From Streptomyces mangrovi (GTDB lineage Bacteria; Actinomycetota; Actinomycetes; Streptomycetales; Streptomycetaceae), in NCBI RefSeq assembly GCF_900114215.1, contig NZ_FOSG01000002.1:248001-312000 (forward strand): DNA of 64,000 nucleotides, in the 5' to 3' direction. This document shows positions 45,035-53,725 of the stretch, one piece after another. The translations under genes and the position numbers were made by a program. The notes beneath the pieces were generated by a model. The model was given only the letters and a program-made list of their open reading frames with translations. It did no database searches and had not been told where the DNA came from. Numbering within the stretch: position 1 is the stretch's first letter; every line of letters starts with the position of its first letter.

Positions 45035-48000
45035 CTATCCGGCCGTTCCGCCCGCCCCGGAATCGGTCGCCGCGTCCCGCCGGACGCCCGGCACCCCCCG
45101 GCCGCCCGGGATGTCCGAAGCGTCCCGGTCCGGGACGGCCGTGTCCTCCGTGCCGTGCAGCAGCAGCCTCTCCAGGCCGGCGCGGCCCGGCAGCCGTGCG
45201 GGCCGGACCAGTTCCCCGCTGCGGACGTGGAGGAAGGCGGCGCTCACGGCCTCGGGCGGCAGCCCGTGCCGCTCGGCCCAGGCGAGGCGGTAGACGGCGA
45301 GCTGGAGCGGGTCGGCCCGGCCGGAGTGCCCGGTCTTCCAGTCGATGATCTCGAAGCGGCCCTCCCCGTCGCGGTACACCGCGTCGATCCGGCCCCGGAT
45401 CACCCGGCCCGCGAGCACCAGCCGGAAGGGCGCCTCGACGCGGTACGGGATGCGGTGCGCGTAGGGGGTGCGGCCGAAGGCCTCCTTGAGCGCGGCGAGG
45501 TCCTTCTCGTCGGCGATCCCGTCGTCGCCGGGATATGCCTCGCCCTCCTCCCCGCCCCCCGGCAGCTCCTCGGGGTCGTGCAGGGGCAGCTCCAATTCCT
45601 CGAAGCGGGATTCCACCCAGGCGTGGAAGCGGGCGCCCCGGCGGGCGGCGGCGGGCCGCGGCGGCCGCGGCATGGGCCGGGCCAGATCCCGCGCGAAGCC
45701 CTCGGGGTCGGCGGCCAGGCGTACGAGCTGGGTCGCGGAGAGCGCCGGAGGCAGCGGCACCTCCCGCGCTCCCGACCGGGCCCGGCGCAGCTCGGCGGTG
45801 AGCGCCTCCATGTCGCGGTCCCAGGAGGCGACGGTCCGCGCCTCCTCCGGCTCCGGCACCGGCGCCTCCTCCGGGGCAGGCCCCGCCGGGGCCGGTGCGG
45901 GCTCCTCCGCCGGCGCGGGCTCCGGGGCCGTACGGGGGCGGGGCAGTCTCCGCCCGTCCGACCGCTCGCCCGTCCGACCGTCCGACCGTCCGCCCGTCCG
46001 ACCGTCCAGGTGGGCCATGACGCGCGCGGCGGCGGCGCGGCGGCGTGCCCAGGCCTCCTCGTCCAGCGGCAGGGGCCAGGCGCGCTCCTCGGCCGGCTCC
46101 TCCAGCGCCGGGTTCTCCTCGCCCTCGGCGGGCTCCCCGGCCCAGTGCTCGACCTCGCCGTGCCGCGGGTCGGCCTCGCAGTGCGCGCGCAGCGCCTCCA
46201 GGAAGGAGGAGGGGCCGCGCGGCTTCCTCTGGCTGGGTCCCCACCAGTGGCCCGAGCCCAGCAGCAGGGAGCGGGGGCGGGTGAAGGCGACGTAGCCCAG
46301 CCGCAGCTCCTCGGTGTGCTGGTGGTCCCTGACCGCCTCGTCGTAGACCCTGCGGTCCTTCGCCGTCCAGCCGGACAGCTCCGGCAGGGTCGCCGCGTCG
46401 CCGCGCAGCGCGGGCGGCAGCACCTTCGGCTGGGAGAGCCAGGACTCGCGGGCCTGCCCGCTGGGGAAGTTGCCGGCCACCAGCCCGGGAACGGCTACCA
46501 CGTCCCACTCCAGGCCCTTGGACTTGTGCGCGGTGAGGACCTTGACGGTGTTCTCCGCACCGGGCAGCGAGCTGTCCAGCCCTTTCTCGTACTCGGCCGC
46601 GGCGCGCAGGAAGCCCAGGAAGGCCAGCAGGGTGGACTGCCCGTCCAGCGAGGCGAATCCGGCGGCGATGTCCAGGAAGGTGCCGAGGGTCTCCCGGCGG
46701 CGGGCGGCCAGCGCGTGCGGGGAGGCGGAGAGCTCGACCTCCAGGCCGGTGACGGACAGCACCCGGTGCAGCACGTCCATCAGCGGGTCGGCCAGCGAGG
46801 CCCGCAGATCGCGTATCTCCTTGGCCAGCCGGGCGAAGCGCACCCGGGCCTCGGCCGAGAACGGCAGCGGGTCGTCGTGGCCGCTGGTGCCCAGGAAGGT
46901 GTCGAGCGCGTCGGCGAGCGAGACCACCTCGGCCGGGTCGGTTCCCTCCACGGCCGCCGCCAGCCGCTCCTGGACGCCGGCCTCCCCGTCGCCGGTGCGC
47001 GGGCCGCCGGGCACCAGCAGCCGGGCGCGGCGGCCCAGCAGGGCGAGGTCGCGCGGGCCGATGCGCCAGCGCGGGCCGGTGAGCAGGCGCACCAGGGAGG
47101 CGTTGGCGGTCGGGTCCTGGAGGACCTCGCACATGGCGACCAGGTCGGCGATCTCCGGCAGATGCAGCAGGCCCGACAGGCCGACGACCTCGACCGGGAC
47201 CCCGCGCTCCACCAGCGCGCCCTGGATCTGCGCGAAGTCGCCGGCGGTGCGGCACAGCACGGCGATTCCGCCCGGCTCGGTACCGGTGTTCACCAGGTGG
47301 GCGACGGAGTCGGCCAGCCACGCGATCTCCTCGGCGTGGGTGCGCAGCAGCGCGCAGCGCACCAGGCCGTCCAGCTCGGCGCCGGGTGCGGGGCGCAGCG
47401 CCTCCACGCCCGCGTGGCGGGCGCGCAGCGGCGCGGCCAGGGTGTTGGCCAGGTCCAGCAGCCGTCCGCCACTGCGCCGGTTCTCGCTCAGGGACTGGCG
47501 GCGGGCGGGAGTGCCGTCGGCGAGGGGGAAGTGCTCGGGGAAGTCGTCGAGGTTGGCCACGGACGCGCCGCGCCAGCCGTAGATGGCCTGGCAGGGGTCG
47601 CCGACGGCGGTGACGGCGTGGCCGGTGCTCCCCCCTGTCCTCGACGGGGCCGTCCCTGCCCCGAACAGGCCCGCCAGCATGACGCGTTGGGCCACGGAGG
47701 TGTCCTGGTACTCGTCCAGCAGCACCACGGCGTACTCCTCGCGCAGAATCCGCCCGACCTCGGGCACATCGCGTGCCAGGGACGCCGACAGGGCCATCTG
47801 GTCGCCGAAGTCGAGCAGTTCGCGCTCCCGCTTGCGCCTGCGGTACTCCTCGACGAGCTCCAGCAGTTCCAGGCGGCCCCGCGCGGTCTCGGGCACCTTC
47901 CGCAGGGCGGCGTTGGTGAGCCTCACCTCGCCGCTCTCCAGCAGGTCGAGCAACTCGCGGTCGTACGCGCGCAGCCGCTCCGGCTCCACCAGGTGCTCGG

Positions 48001-48550
48001 ACAGCTCGCCGTCGAGGGCGAGGAGGTCGCGCACCAGCTCGCTGACGGACTTGGTCAGCGCCGTGAAGGGGCCGGGCGCGGTACGCAGCACCGAGGCGGC
48101 GAGCTGATAGCGGGTGGCGTCGGCCAGCAACCGGGCGGACGGCTCGATGCCCAGCCGCAGTCCGTGGTCGCCCAGCAGCTGCCCCGCGAAGGCGTGGTAC
48201 GTGGAGATCCGCGGCTCGCCGGGCGGCTGTTCGGGGGCGGAGGGGTCGGGGGAGCCGGCGGGGTCGGGGTCGAGCACTCCCGCCCTGTGCAGCGCCCCAC
48301 GCACCCGTTCGGCCAGCTCGCCCGCCGCCTTGTTGGTGAAGGTCAGGCCCAGCACGCGCTCGGGCGCGACCTGCCCGGTGCCCACCAGCCAGACCACCCG
48401 GGCGGCCATCACCGTCGTCTTGCCAGACCCGGCTCCGGCCACGATGACCTGCGGCGCGGGCGGAGCGGTGATGCACTCCATCTGCTCGGCGGTGAAGGGA
48501 ATGCCGAGGAGCCGCCGGAGGTCGTCGGGATCGTTGAGCTGTGCGGGCAC
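45035..48550 (-). CDS. adnB: AdnB-type helicase-nuclease subunit
   Basis: A 1171-residue motor-nuclease of the actinobacterial AdnAB complex for double-strand-break end resection. Walker A is V-A-G-A-G-S-G-K-T-T (about 38-46); VLLDEYQDTSVAQ, VGDPCQAIYGWRG, LTAHKSKGLEWD and GYVAFTRPR follow. A low-complexity linker (DGRTGGRSDGRTGERSDGR then Pro/Ala/Glu) leads to a RecB-like nuclease (GRIDAVY...EIIDWKTG, Asp-Trp-Lys from residue 1070, QLAVYRLAW). The linker is encoded by tandem repeats at 45951-46007. It is second in transcription order, as adnB is in mycobacteria, but a lipoprotein gene separates it from adnA. Confidence 0.9.
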   Translation of the reverse strand: MPAQLNDPDDLRRLLGIPFTAEQMECITAPPAPQVIVAGAGSGKTTVMAARVVWLVGTGQVAPERVLGLTFTNKAAGELAERVRGALHRAGVLDPDPAGSPDPSAPEQPPGEPRISTYHAFAGQLLGDHGLRLGIEPSARLLADATRYQLAASVLRTAPGPFTALTKSVSELVRDLLALDGELSEHLVEPERLRAYDRELLDLLESGEVRLTNAALRKVPETARGRLELLELVEEYRRRKRERELLDFGDQMALSASLARDVPEVGRILREEYAVVLLDEYQDTSVAQRVMLAGLFGAGTAPSRTGGSTGHAVTAVGDPCQAIYGWRGASVANLDDFPEHFPLADGTPARRQSLSENRRSGGRLLDLANTLAAPLRARHAGVEALRPAPGAELDGLVRCALLRTHAEEIAWLADSVAHLVNTGTEPGGIAVLCRTAGDFAQIQGALVERGVPVEVVGLSGLLHLPEIADLVAMCEVLQDPTANASLVRLLTGPRWRIGPRDLALLGRRARLLVPGGPRTGDGEAGVQERLAAAVEGTDPAEVVSLADALDTFLGTSGHDDPLPFSAEARVRFARLAKEIRDLRASLADPLMDVLHRVLSVTGLEVELSASPHALAARRRETLGTFLDIAAGFASLDGQSTLLAFLGFLRAAAEYEKGLDSSLPGAENTVKVLTAHKSKGLEWDVVAVPGLVAGNFPSGQARESWLSQPKVLPPALRGDAATLPELSGWTAKDRRVYDEAVRDHQHTEELRLGYVAFTRPRSLLLGSGHWWGPSQRKPRGPSSFLEALRAHCEADPRHGEVEHWAGEPAEGEENPALEEPAEERAWPLPLDEEAWARRRAAAARVMAHLDGRTGGRSDGRTGERSDGRRLPRPRTAPEPAPAEEPAPAPAGPAPEEAPVPEPEEARTVASWDRDMEALTAELRRARSGAREVPLPPALSATQLVRLAADPEGFARDLARPMPRPPRPAAARRGARFHAWVESRFEELELPLHDPEELPGGGEEGEAYPGDDGIADEKDLAALKEAFGRTPYAHRIPYRVEAPFRLVLAGRVIRGRIDAVYRDGEGRFEIIDWKTGHSGRADPLQLAVYRLAWAERHGLPPEAVSAAFLHVRSGELVRPARLPGRAGLERLLLHGTEDTAVPDRDASDIPGGRGVPGVRRDAATDSGAGGTAG

Positions 48551-48653
48551 CCACCAGACGCTAGCGCGCCGCGCCGACAGCCGCGGCGCGGCGGTGGCGG
48601 GCGGGGGCCGCCGGCCGTGCGGCGCCCCCGTTCCGACGGGGCGTCAACCGCCC

Positions 48654-49535
48654 TCAGACCGACTCGTGTCGACCGGAGTCCTCGCGCATCTCGCCCAGGT
48701 CGAGGACCTCGTCCGGATCCGGCGCCTCGACCACGACCTCCTCCCCGTGGCCGGTGAAGTCCATCACACCCGGCTCGTCGCTCCCCTCGTTCTCCATCCG
48801 CAGCAGATAGGGCCGGTCGTCGTCGTTGGCGACATAGGCGGTGGTGGTCCCCTCGCCGTCCTCCTCCTGGACCAGCGGGATGACCTCCCGGCCGTCGAGG
48901 TCGACGGGCTCGCGCTTCCCGGTCTCCCCGGATCCGCCGGACTCCATGTCCTCCAGCAGCCCGTCGAGGTCGCAGAAGCCGCCCGGGCCGGCGCCGGACT
49001 TCCCGGTGTCCGTCCTCACCCAGCGATCCGAGAGCATCTCGACGGCCATGTCCTCCCCGGGGCCGCCGTCGCTCTGGTTCTCCCAGAAACCCTCGTCGCC
49101 CTTCATGTACATCCGCCCGTCGGCGGAGAGGACCTCGGCGGTGCCTTCGCCGATCGTCATGGTGCCGGTGCAGTCGCCGCCCCCGGCGAGTGCCAGGTCG
49201 ATCGTCATCCTGCCGTCGCCGTCGTCCCCGGCCACCCAGCCGGTGATGCGCAGCGACTCGGCCCGCCTCATCGCCTCGGCGGACCGCTCCATGATCTTCC
49301 CGGCGGAGCTCCGCTCCAGCCTCGTCCCGCCGAATCCCCCGGCGAAGGGGGCGTCCCCCTCCTGACCCGGCTCCCCGGGGGCCGCCGGATCCGCCCTGCC
49401 GATACCCGCCGACAGGCCGCCCCCGGGCCCGGAGTCCGGTCCGCCCGTACCGCCCGGCCCCCCGGAGCAGCCCGTCAGTCCCGCGGCCATGGCGCAGACC
49501 AGTGCCGCCGCCAGATTCCCCCGTTTGTCCCCCAC
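48654..49535 (-). CDS. Secreted lipoprotein lying between adnA and adnB
   Basis: A 293-residue lipoprotein of no named function. GTG 49535 follows GGAGGCGG at nine bases. The signal peptide MGDKRGNLAAALVCAMAAGLTGC ends in the lipobox L-T-G-C. A Gly/Pro-rich linker leads to a beta-rich domain resembling LppX/LprG-like or DUF6612-like lipoproteins (SAEAMRRAESLRITGWVAGDDGDGRMTIDLAL, GRMYMKGDEGFWENQ, YVANDDDRPYLLRME). The mature part is very acidic. It has no obvious link to DNA repair and probably has its own expression. Confidence 0.83.
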   Translation of the reverse strand: MGDKRGNLAAALVCAMAAGLTGCSGGPGGTGGPDSGPGGGLSAGIGRADPAAPGEPGQEGDAPFAGGFGGTRLERSSAGKIMERSAEAMRRAESLRITGWVAGDDGDGRMTIDLALAGGGDCTGTMTIGEGTAEVLSADGRMYMKGDEGFWENQSDGGPGEDMAVEMLSDRWVRTDTGKSGAGPGGFCDLDGLLEDMESGGSGETGKREPVDLDGREVIPLVQEEDGEGTTTAYVANDDDRPYLLRMENEGSDEPGVMDFTGHGEEVVVEAPDPDEVLDLGEMREDSGRHESV

Positions 49536-49647
49536 CGCTGTGCCGCCTCCGTTTCCGCGATGCCCTACCGGAACATGGGACCACACCGCACCGACAGCCG
49601 GTTCCCGGGCCGGGCTCCTCCGTCCCGGGCAGTGCTCGCCCGCGCGC

Positions 49648-52600
49648 TCACTCCACGATGTGGCGCCCCTCGGGCCGGGCGCTGCACGCCCCCCTGAACG
49701 AGCAGGTGTCGCAGTGCCGTCCGGGAGAGGGAGTGAACCGCTCGTCCAGGACCCGCCCGGCGGCGTCGGCCAGCAGCTCGCCGACCCACTCCCCGTCCCC
49801 CTCGTAGGAGGACAGGGCGGGCTGCCGCTGCACGGCCGGGAGTTCGTCGCCGCCCTCCCGCTTGGGAGCGCCGATCCTGAGCTGGACCAGTTCCGCGCCG
49901 CCCGGCTCCGGACGCCCGGTGAAGCCCTCGACCCCGTCGAGAGCGCCCTCCCGCACCGCGATCTGGTAGACGGCCAGTTGGGGATGGCGCTCGACCTCGG
50001 CCGCGGTCGGCTTGTTCCTGCCGGTCTTGAAGTCGACGACGTACGCCCGGCCGTCGGGCCCGCGCTCGACCCGGTCCATGGAGCCGCGCACGCGGACCCG
50101 GTGGCCGCCCGCCTCCAGCGTCACGTCGAAGTCGTGCTCGGTGGCGGCCGTCTCGCGCCCGAGGTCGCGCTCCATCACATGCCAGCGCAGGAAGCGCTCC
50201 AGGGCCGCGCGGGCGTTCTCCCTCTCCTGGCGCGACTTCCAGGGTGCGTCGAAGGCGAGCGAGTCCCACACCGAGTCCAGCCGCTCCAGCAGGACGGACA
50301 GGTCGGCGGGGGTGCCGCCGGAGGCGACCTCGTCGGCCAGGACGTGCACCACGTTGCCGAAGCCCTGGGCCGCGGTCGCGGGCGGCTCCGCCCTCACCTC
50401 GCGCCCCAGGAACCACTGGAGCGAGCAGGTGGTGGCCAGTTGGTGCAGCGCGCTGCCGGAGAGGGCGACCGGCCGGTCCCTGTCCCGCAGCGGCACCTCG
50501 CTTCGGGTCGGCTCGTACAGCCCCCACCAGCGGTGCGGATGGGCGGCGGGGACCAGGGGGACGCCGTCGTCGTCGCGCAGCGCGGCCAGCGCGGCCAGCC
50601 GTTCGGCGGCGGCCTCGCGCAGCGCGGGGGTGGCGGCGGGGTCGACGGTGGTGGCGCGCAACTCGGCGACCAGCGCGGACACCGACAGCGGGCGGCGCGG
50701 GCGGACGGCGGTGTCCTTCGGCTCGACGCCGAGTTCGGTCAGGAAGCGGGAGGGCTGGTCGCCGTCCTCGGCCGCCGCCTTCACCGCGGTGACGACCAGG
50801 CGGTCGGCCGCGCGGGTGGCCGCCACGTAGAACAGCCGGCGCTCCTCGGCCAGCATCGCGCCGGGGGTGAGCGGCTCGGCCAGCCCGTCGCGGCCTATCC
50901 GGTCGGGCTCCAGCAGGGAGCCGCGCCGCCGCAGGTCGGGCCAGAGCCCCTCCTGCACCCCGGCGACGACCACCAGCCGCCACTGCAGGCCCTTGGCCCG
51001 GTGCGCGGTCATCAGCCGCACCGCGTCGGGACGCAGCGCGCGGGGGGCGATGGTGTCGCCGGCGATGTCCTGGGCGTCCAGCTCCTCCAGGAAGTTGAGC
51101 GCGCCGCGCCCGCCGGCCCGCTCCTCGGCGCGGGCGGCGGCGGCGAACAGCGCGCAGACGGCGTCCAGGTCCCGGTCGGCGTTGCGGCCGGCGGCTCCGC
51201 CGCGCGCGGCCGCGCGCCGCAGCCGGGCGGGCCACCGGCCGTCCCGGTCACCGCCCAGGCCGTCGTTCCACAGCAGCCACAGCGCCTCCTCGGCCGTGGC
51301 GCCGCCGGCCAGCGCCTCGCGCGCCCCGCGCAGCAGCAGCCCCAGCTCTCGTGCGCCGCGCGCGTACGACGGGTCGTGCGCGACCAGCCGTTCGGGCTCG
51401 GACAGCGCCTCGGCCAGCAGCTCGTCCGAGGGACGGGGTACGGCGCGGCCCGCGGCGCGCTCCTCCTCGCGCAGGGCCCGGCCCAGACGGCGCAGGTCGG
51501 CGCCGTCCATGCCGCCCAGCGGGGAGGTCAGCAGGGTGAGCGCGGTCTCCACCCCGATCCAGGGCCCGTCCGCTCCGCCGCCCGCGCCGCCGTCCTCCCC
51601 CGCGGGCCGCCCGGTCCCGGCGGCGTCCGCGACGGCGGCCCGCGCCGCCACCCGCAGCGCGGCCAGCAGGGGCACCACCGCCGGTTCCCGGCTCAGCGGC
51701 ACATCGTCGCCGTCGGTCTCCACCGGGACGCCCGCGGCCGACAGCGCCCGCCGCACCGCGGGGATGGTGCGGTGGCCGGCACGCACCAGCACCGCCATCT
51801 CCCGCCACGGCACCCCCTCCTCCAGGCGGGCGCGGCGCAGCAGGTCGGCGATGTTGTCCAGCTCGGCCCCGGGGGTCGGATAGGTGTACACCTCCACCCG
51901 GCCGCCCTCCCGGGCCGCCGACAGCCCCCGGTGGGCGCGTACGGCCTCGGCCGGAAGCCGGGTGAGCGGCATGCGGTGGGTGATCCGCCGGGTGGCCTCC
52001 AGCACCACCGAGGCCGAGCGGCGGCCGGTGCGCAGCACCGCCACCGGGGCCGGGGCCCCGTCGCGCCGCCGGAAGACGCCGGGGAAGTCGAGGATGCCGT
52101 TGACGTCCGAGCCGCGGAAGGCGTAGATCGCCTGGTCGGGGTCGCCGAAGGCGACCAGGGTGCGGCCCTGGCCGGCCAGCGCGCGCAGCAGCCGCACCTG
52201 CGCCGGGTCGGTGTCCTGGTACTCGTCGACGTACACCGCGTCGTAGCGCGCGGCGAGATCCGCCCCCACCTCCTCCCGTTCGGCGAGCAGCACCGCGCGG
52301 TGGACCAGTTCGGCGTAGTCGAGCACGCCCTGGAGGTCCAGCACATCGAGGTACTCGGCCAGGAAGGCCGCGGCGGCCCGCCAGTCGGGGCGGCCGGCGC
52401 GGCGGGCGAAGGCGTCCAGCGCCTCCGGTCCCAGCCCCAGCTCGCGGCTGCGGGCGAGGACGGCCCGCAGTTCGTCGGCGAAACCGCGGGTGGTCAGGCA
52501 GGCGCGCAGCTCCTCGGGCCAGCGGGCCCGCTCCCGGCCGGTGTCCTCCAGCTCCGCCTGGCCGGCCAGCAGTTCACGGATGCGCAGGTCCTGCTCGGGG

Positions 52601-52992
52601 CCGGACAGCAGCCGCAGCGGTTCGGCGAACAGATCGGCGTCCTGGTGGGCGCGGACCAGGGCATAGCAGTAGGAGTGGAAGGTCGTGATCTGCGGGGTCC
52701 GCGGCGCCGGTCCGGGCAGGCGGGCCGCCATCCGGTCCCGCAGTTCGACCGCCGCCCTGCGGCCGAAGGTCAGTACGAGGATCCGCTCCGGATCGCCCCC
52801 GCGCCGCACGCGCTCGGCGACGGACTCCACCAGGGTGGTGGTCTTGCCGGTGCCGGGCCCGGCCAGGACGAGCAGCGGTCCGCCGCGGTGGTCAACCACC
52901 GAGCGCTGGGCTGCGTCCAAGGCAGGGAGGCTCGCCGGACCGGGCGGGGTACGCACCAACCGGTACGTATCGGACTTGGGGGAGGAACTCAC
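49648..52992 (-). CDS. adnA: AdnA-type helicase-nuclease subunit with iron-sulfur-type cysteines
   Basis: A 1114-residue UvrD-like helicase fused to a RecB-type nuclease. Walker A L-A-G-P-G-T-G-K-T-T (about 42-51), VYVDEYQDTDPAQ, AFGDPDQAIYAFRG, LMTAHRAKGLQW and RLFYVAATRAADRL are present. The nuclease has VRGSMDRVERG, Asp987-Phe-Lys-Thr-Gly and HPQLAVYQIAV. C-S-L-Q-W-F-L before the nuclease, and C-D-T-C-S-F-R-G-A-C from residue 1094, fit a 4Fe-4S staple as in AddB-type nucleases. GTG 52992 is the first supported start. It is placed upstream of adnB, like the mycobacterial pair. Confidence 0.91.
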   Translation of the reverse strand: MSSSPKSDTYRLVRTPPGPASLPALDAAQRSVVDHRGGPLLVLAGPGTGKTTTLVESVAERVRRGGDPERILVLTFGRRAAVELRDRMAARLPGPAPRTPQITTFHSYCYALVRAHQDADLFAEPLRLLSGPEQDLRIRELLAGQAELEDTGRERARWPEELRACLTTRGFADELRAVLARSRELGLGPEALDAFARRAGRPDWRAAAAFLAEYLDVLDLQGVLDYAELVHRAVLLAEREEVGADLAARYDAVYVDEYQDTDPAQVRLLRALAGQGRTLVAFGDPDQAIYAFRGSDVNGILDFPGVFRRRDGAPAPVAVLRTGRRSASVVLEATRRITHRMPLTRLPAEAVRAHRGLSAAREGGRVEVYTYPTPGAELDNIADLLRRARLEEGVPWREMAVLVRAGHRTIPAVRRALSAAGVPVETDGDDVPLSREPAVVPLLAALRVAARAAVADAAGTGRPAGEDGGAGGGADGPWIGVETALTLLTSPLGGMDGADLRRLGRALREEERAAGRAVPRPSDELLAEALSEPERLVAHDPSYARGARELGLLLRGAREALAGGATAEEALWLLWNDGLGGDRDGRWPARLRRAAARGGAAGRNADRDLDAVCALFAAAARAEERAGGRGALNFLEELDAQDIAGDTIAPRALRPDAVRLMTAHRAKGLQWRLVVVAGVQEGLWPDLRRRGSLLEPDRIGRDGLAEPLTPGAMLAEERRLFYVAATRAADRLVVTAVKAAAEDGDQPSRFLTELGVEPKDTAVRPRRPLSVSALVAELRATTVDPAATPALREAAAERLAALAALRDDDGVPLVPAAHPHRWWGLYEPTRSEVPLRDRDRPVALSGSALHQLATTCSLQWFLGREVRAEPPATAAQGFGNVVHVLADEVASGGTPADLSVLLERLDSVWDSLAFDAPWKSRQERENARAALERFLRWHVMERDLGRETAATEHDFDVTLEAGGHRVRVRGSMDRVERGPDGRAYVVDFKTGRNKPTAAEVERHPQLAVYQIAVREGALDGVEGFTGRPEPGGAELVQLRIGAPKREGGDELPAVQRQPALSSYEGDGEWVGELLADAAGRVLDERFTPSPGRHCDTCSFRGACSARPEGRHIVE

Positions 52993-53174
52993 GTGGATCG
53001 CCGGTCCTGGTCGCTGTGCTGGATGGTGCAGACGGTACGCCAGGGGACAGTCGCGGCGCACGGCGTCGCACCCCCGCCCGCACCCCGTTCGGACGGCTCA
53101 CCGCGTGCACGGCGACGTGTACGGCGGGGCCATGGCGGAAGCTGGTACGTGTGAGGAGTCCCACAGCCGGGCGG

Positions 53175-53573
53175 TCAGGAACGCCGGGCGGACCGCTCGC
53201 CGGCGCCGTCCCCGTCCCCGCTTCCGCCCGCTTCCCCGTCCCACCGGGCCCGGCGCATGTCGACGCGCACCGCCGCGGCGGCATGGCCGGCCGTGCCGCC
53301 CCGGCCCCCGCGCAGCGGGGTGCCCTCCTGGCGGTAGTGGGCCAGCGCCCGGCCCTCGTGGCAGGGCGGCGGCGTCCCGTCGGCCCGCACCACGCGCCAC
53401 CACGGCACCGTGCCGCCGTAGAGGGACATCACCCGGCCCACCTGCCGCGGGCCTCCCTCCTCCAGCCACTCGGCCACGTCGCCGTACGTCATCACCCGGC
53501 CGGGCGGGATGCGCTCCACCACGGCCAGCACCCTCTCCGCGTAGTCCGGCAGCTCGCCGGCGGGCCCGGTCAT
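53175..53573 (-). CDS. Alkyltransferase-like protein (MGMT fold lacking the acceptor cysteine)
   Basis: A 132-residue protein of the MGMT DNA-binding domain. The helix-turn-helix (GRVMTYGDVAEWLEEGGPRQVGRVMSLYGG) is intact, but the acceptor motif P-C-H-R is P-W-W-R, so it cannot accept an alkyl group. Such proteins bind O6-alkylguanine and channel it to nucleotide excision repair. The C-terminus is extended and Arg/Gly-rich. ATG 53573 is used; ATG 53582 is possible. It lies beside adnA as in mycobacteria. Confidence 0.88.
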   Translation of the reverse strand: MTGPAGELPDYAERVLAVVERIPPGRVMTYGDVAEWLEEGGPRQVGRVMSLYGGTVPWWRVVRADGTPPPCHEGRALAHYRQEGTPLRGGRGGTAGHAAAAVRVDMRRARWDGEAGGSGDGDGAGERSARRS

Positions 53574-53725
53574 GGCGGCCATGGTGCCCCATACGGCCGC
53601 CGGACCGCACCGGCGGCGGCACGCGGGCCCGCACGACACGCGCAAACACGGCTTTCCGCGGAGAAAAGCGACCTCCCTGACCGGCCCGCCGCCTCCTCGT
53701 GCCACCATCGTCCCGGCGGTGACAG

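Noticed and set aside
48506..48533. GGGAAT with GTC 18 bases later on the plus strand near the adnB start
   Set aside because: The GTT element is not matched, and no gene on that strand follows.
43833..48554. 1573-codon frame that would fuse adnB sequence to nudC
   Set aside because: Its upstream two thirds are out of frame with the AdnB motifs; only the last 313 codons are real (nudC).
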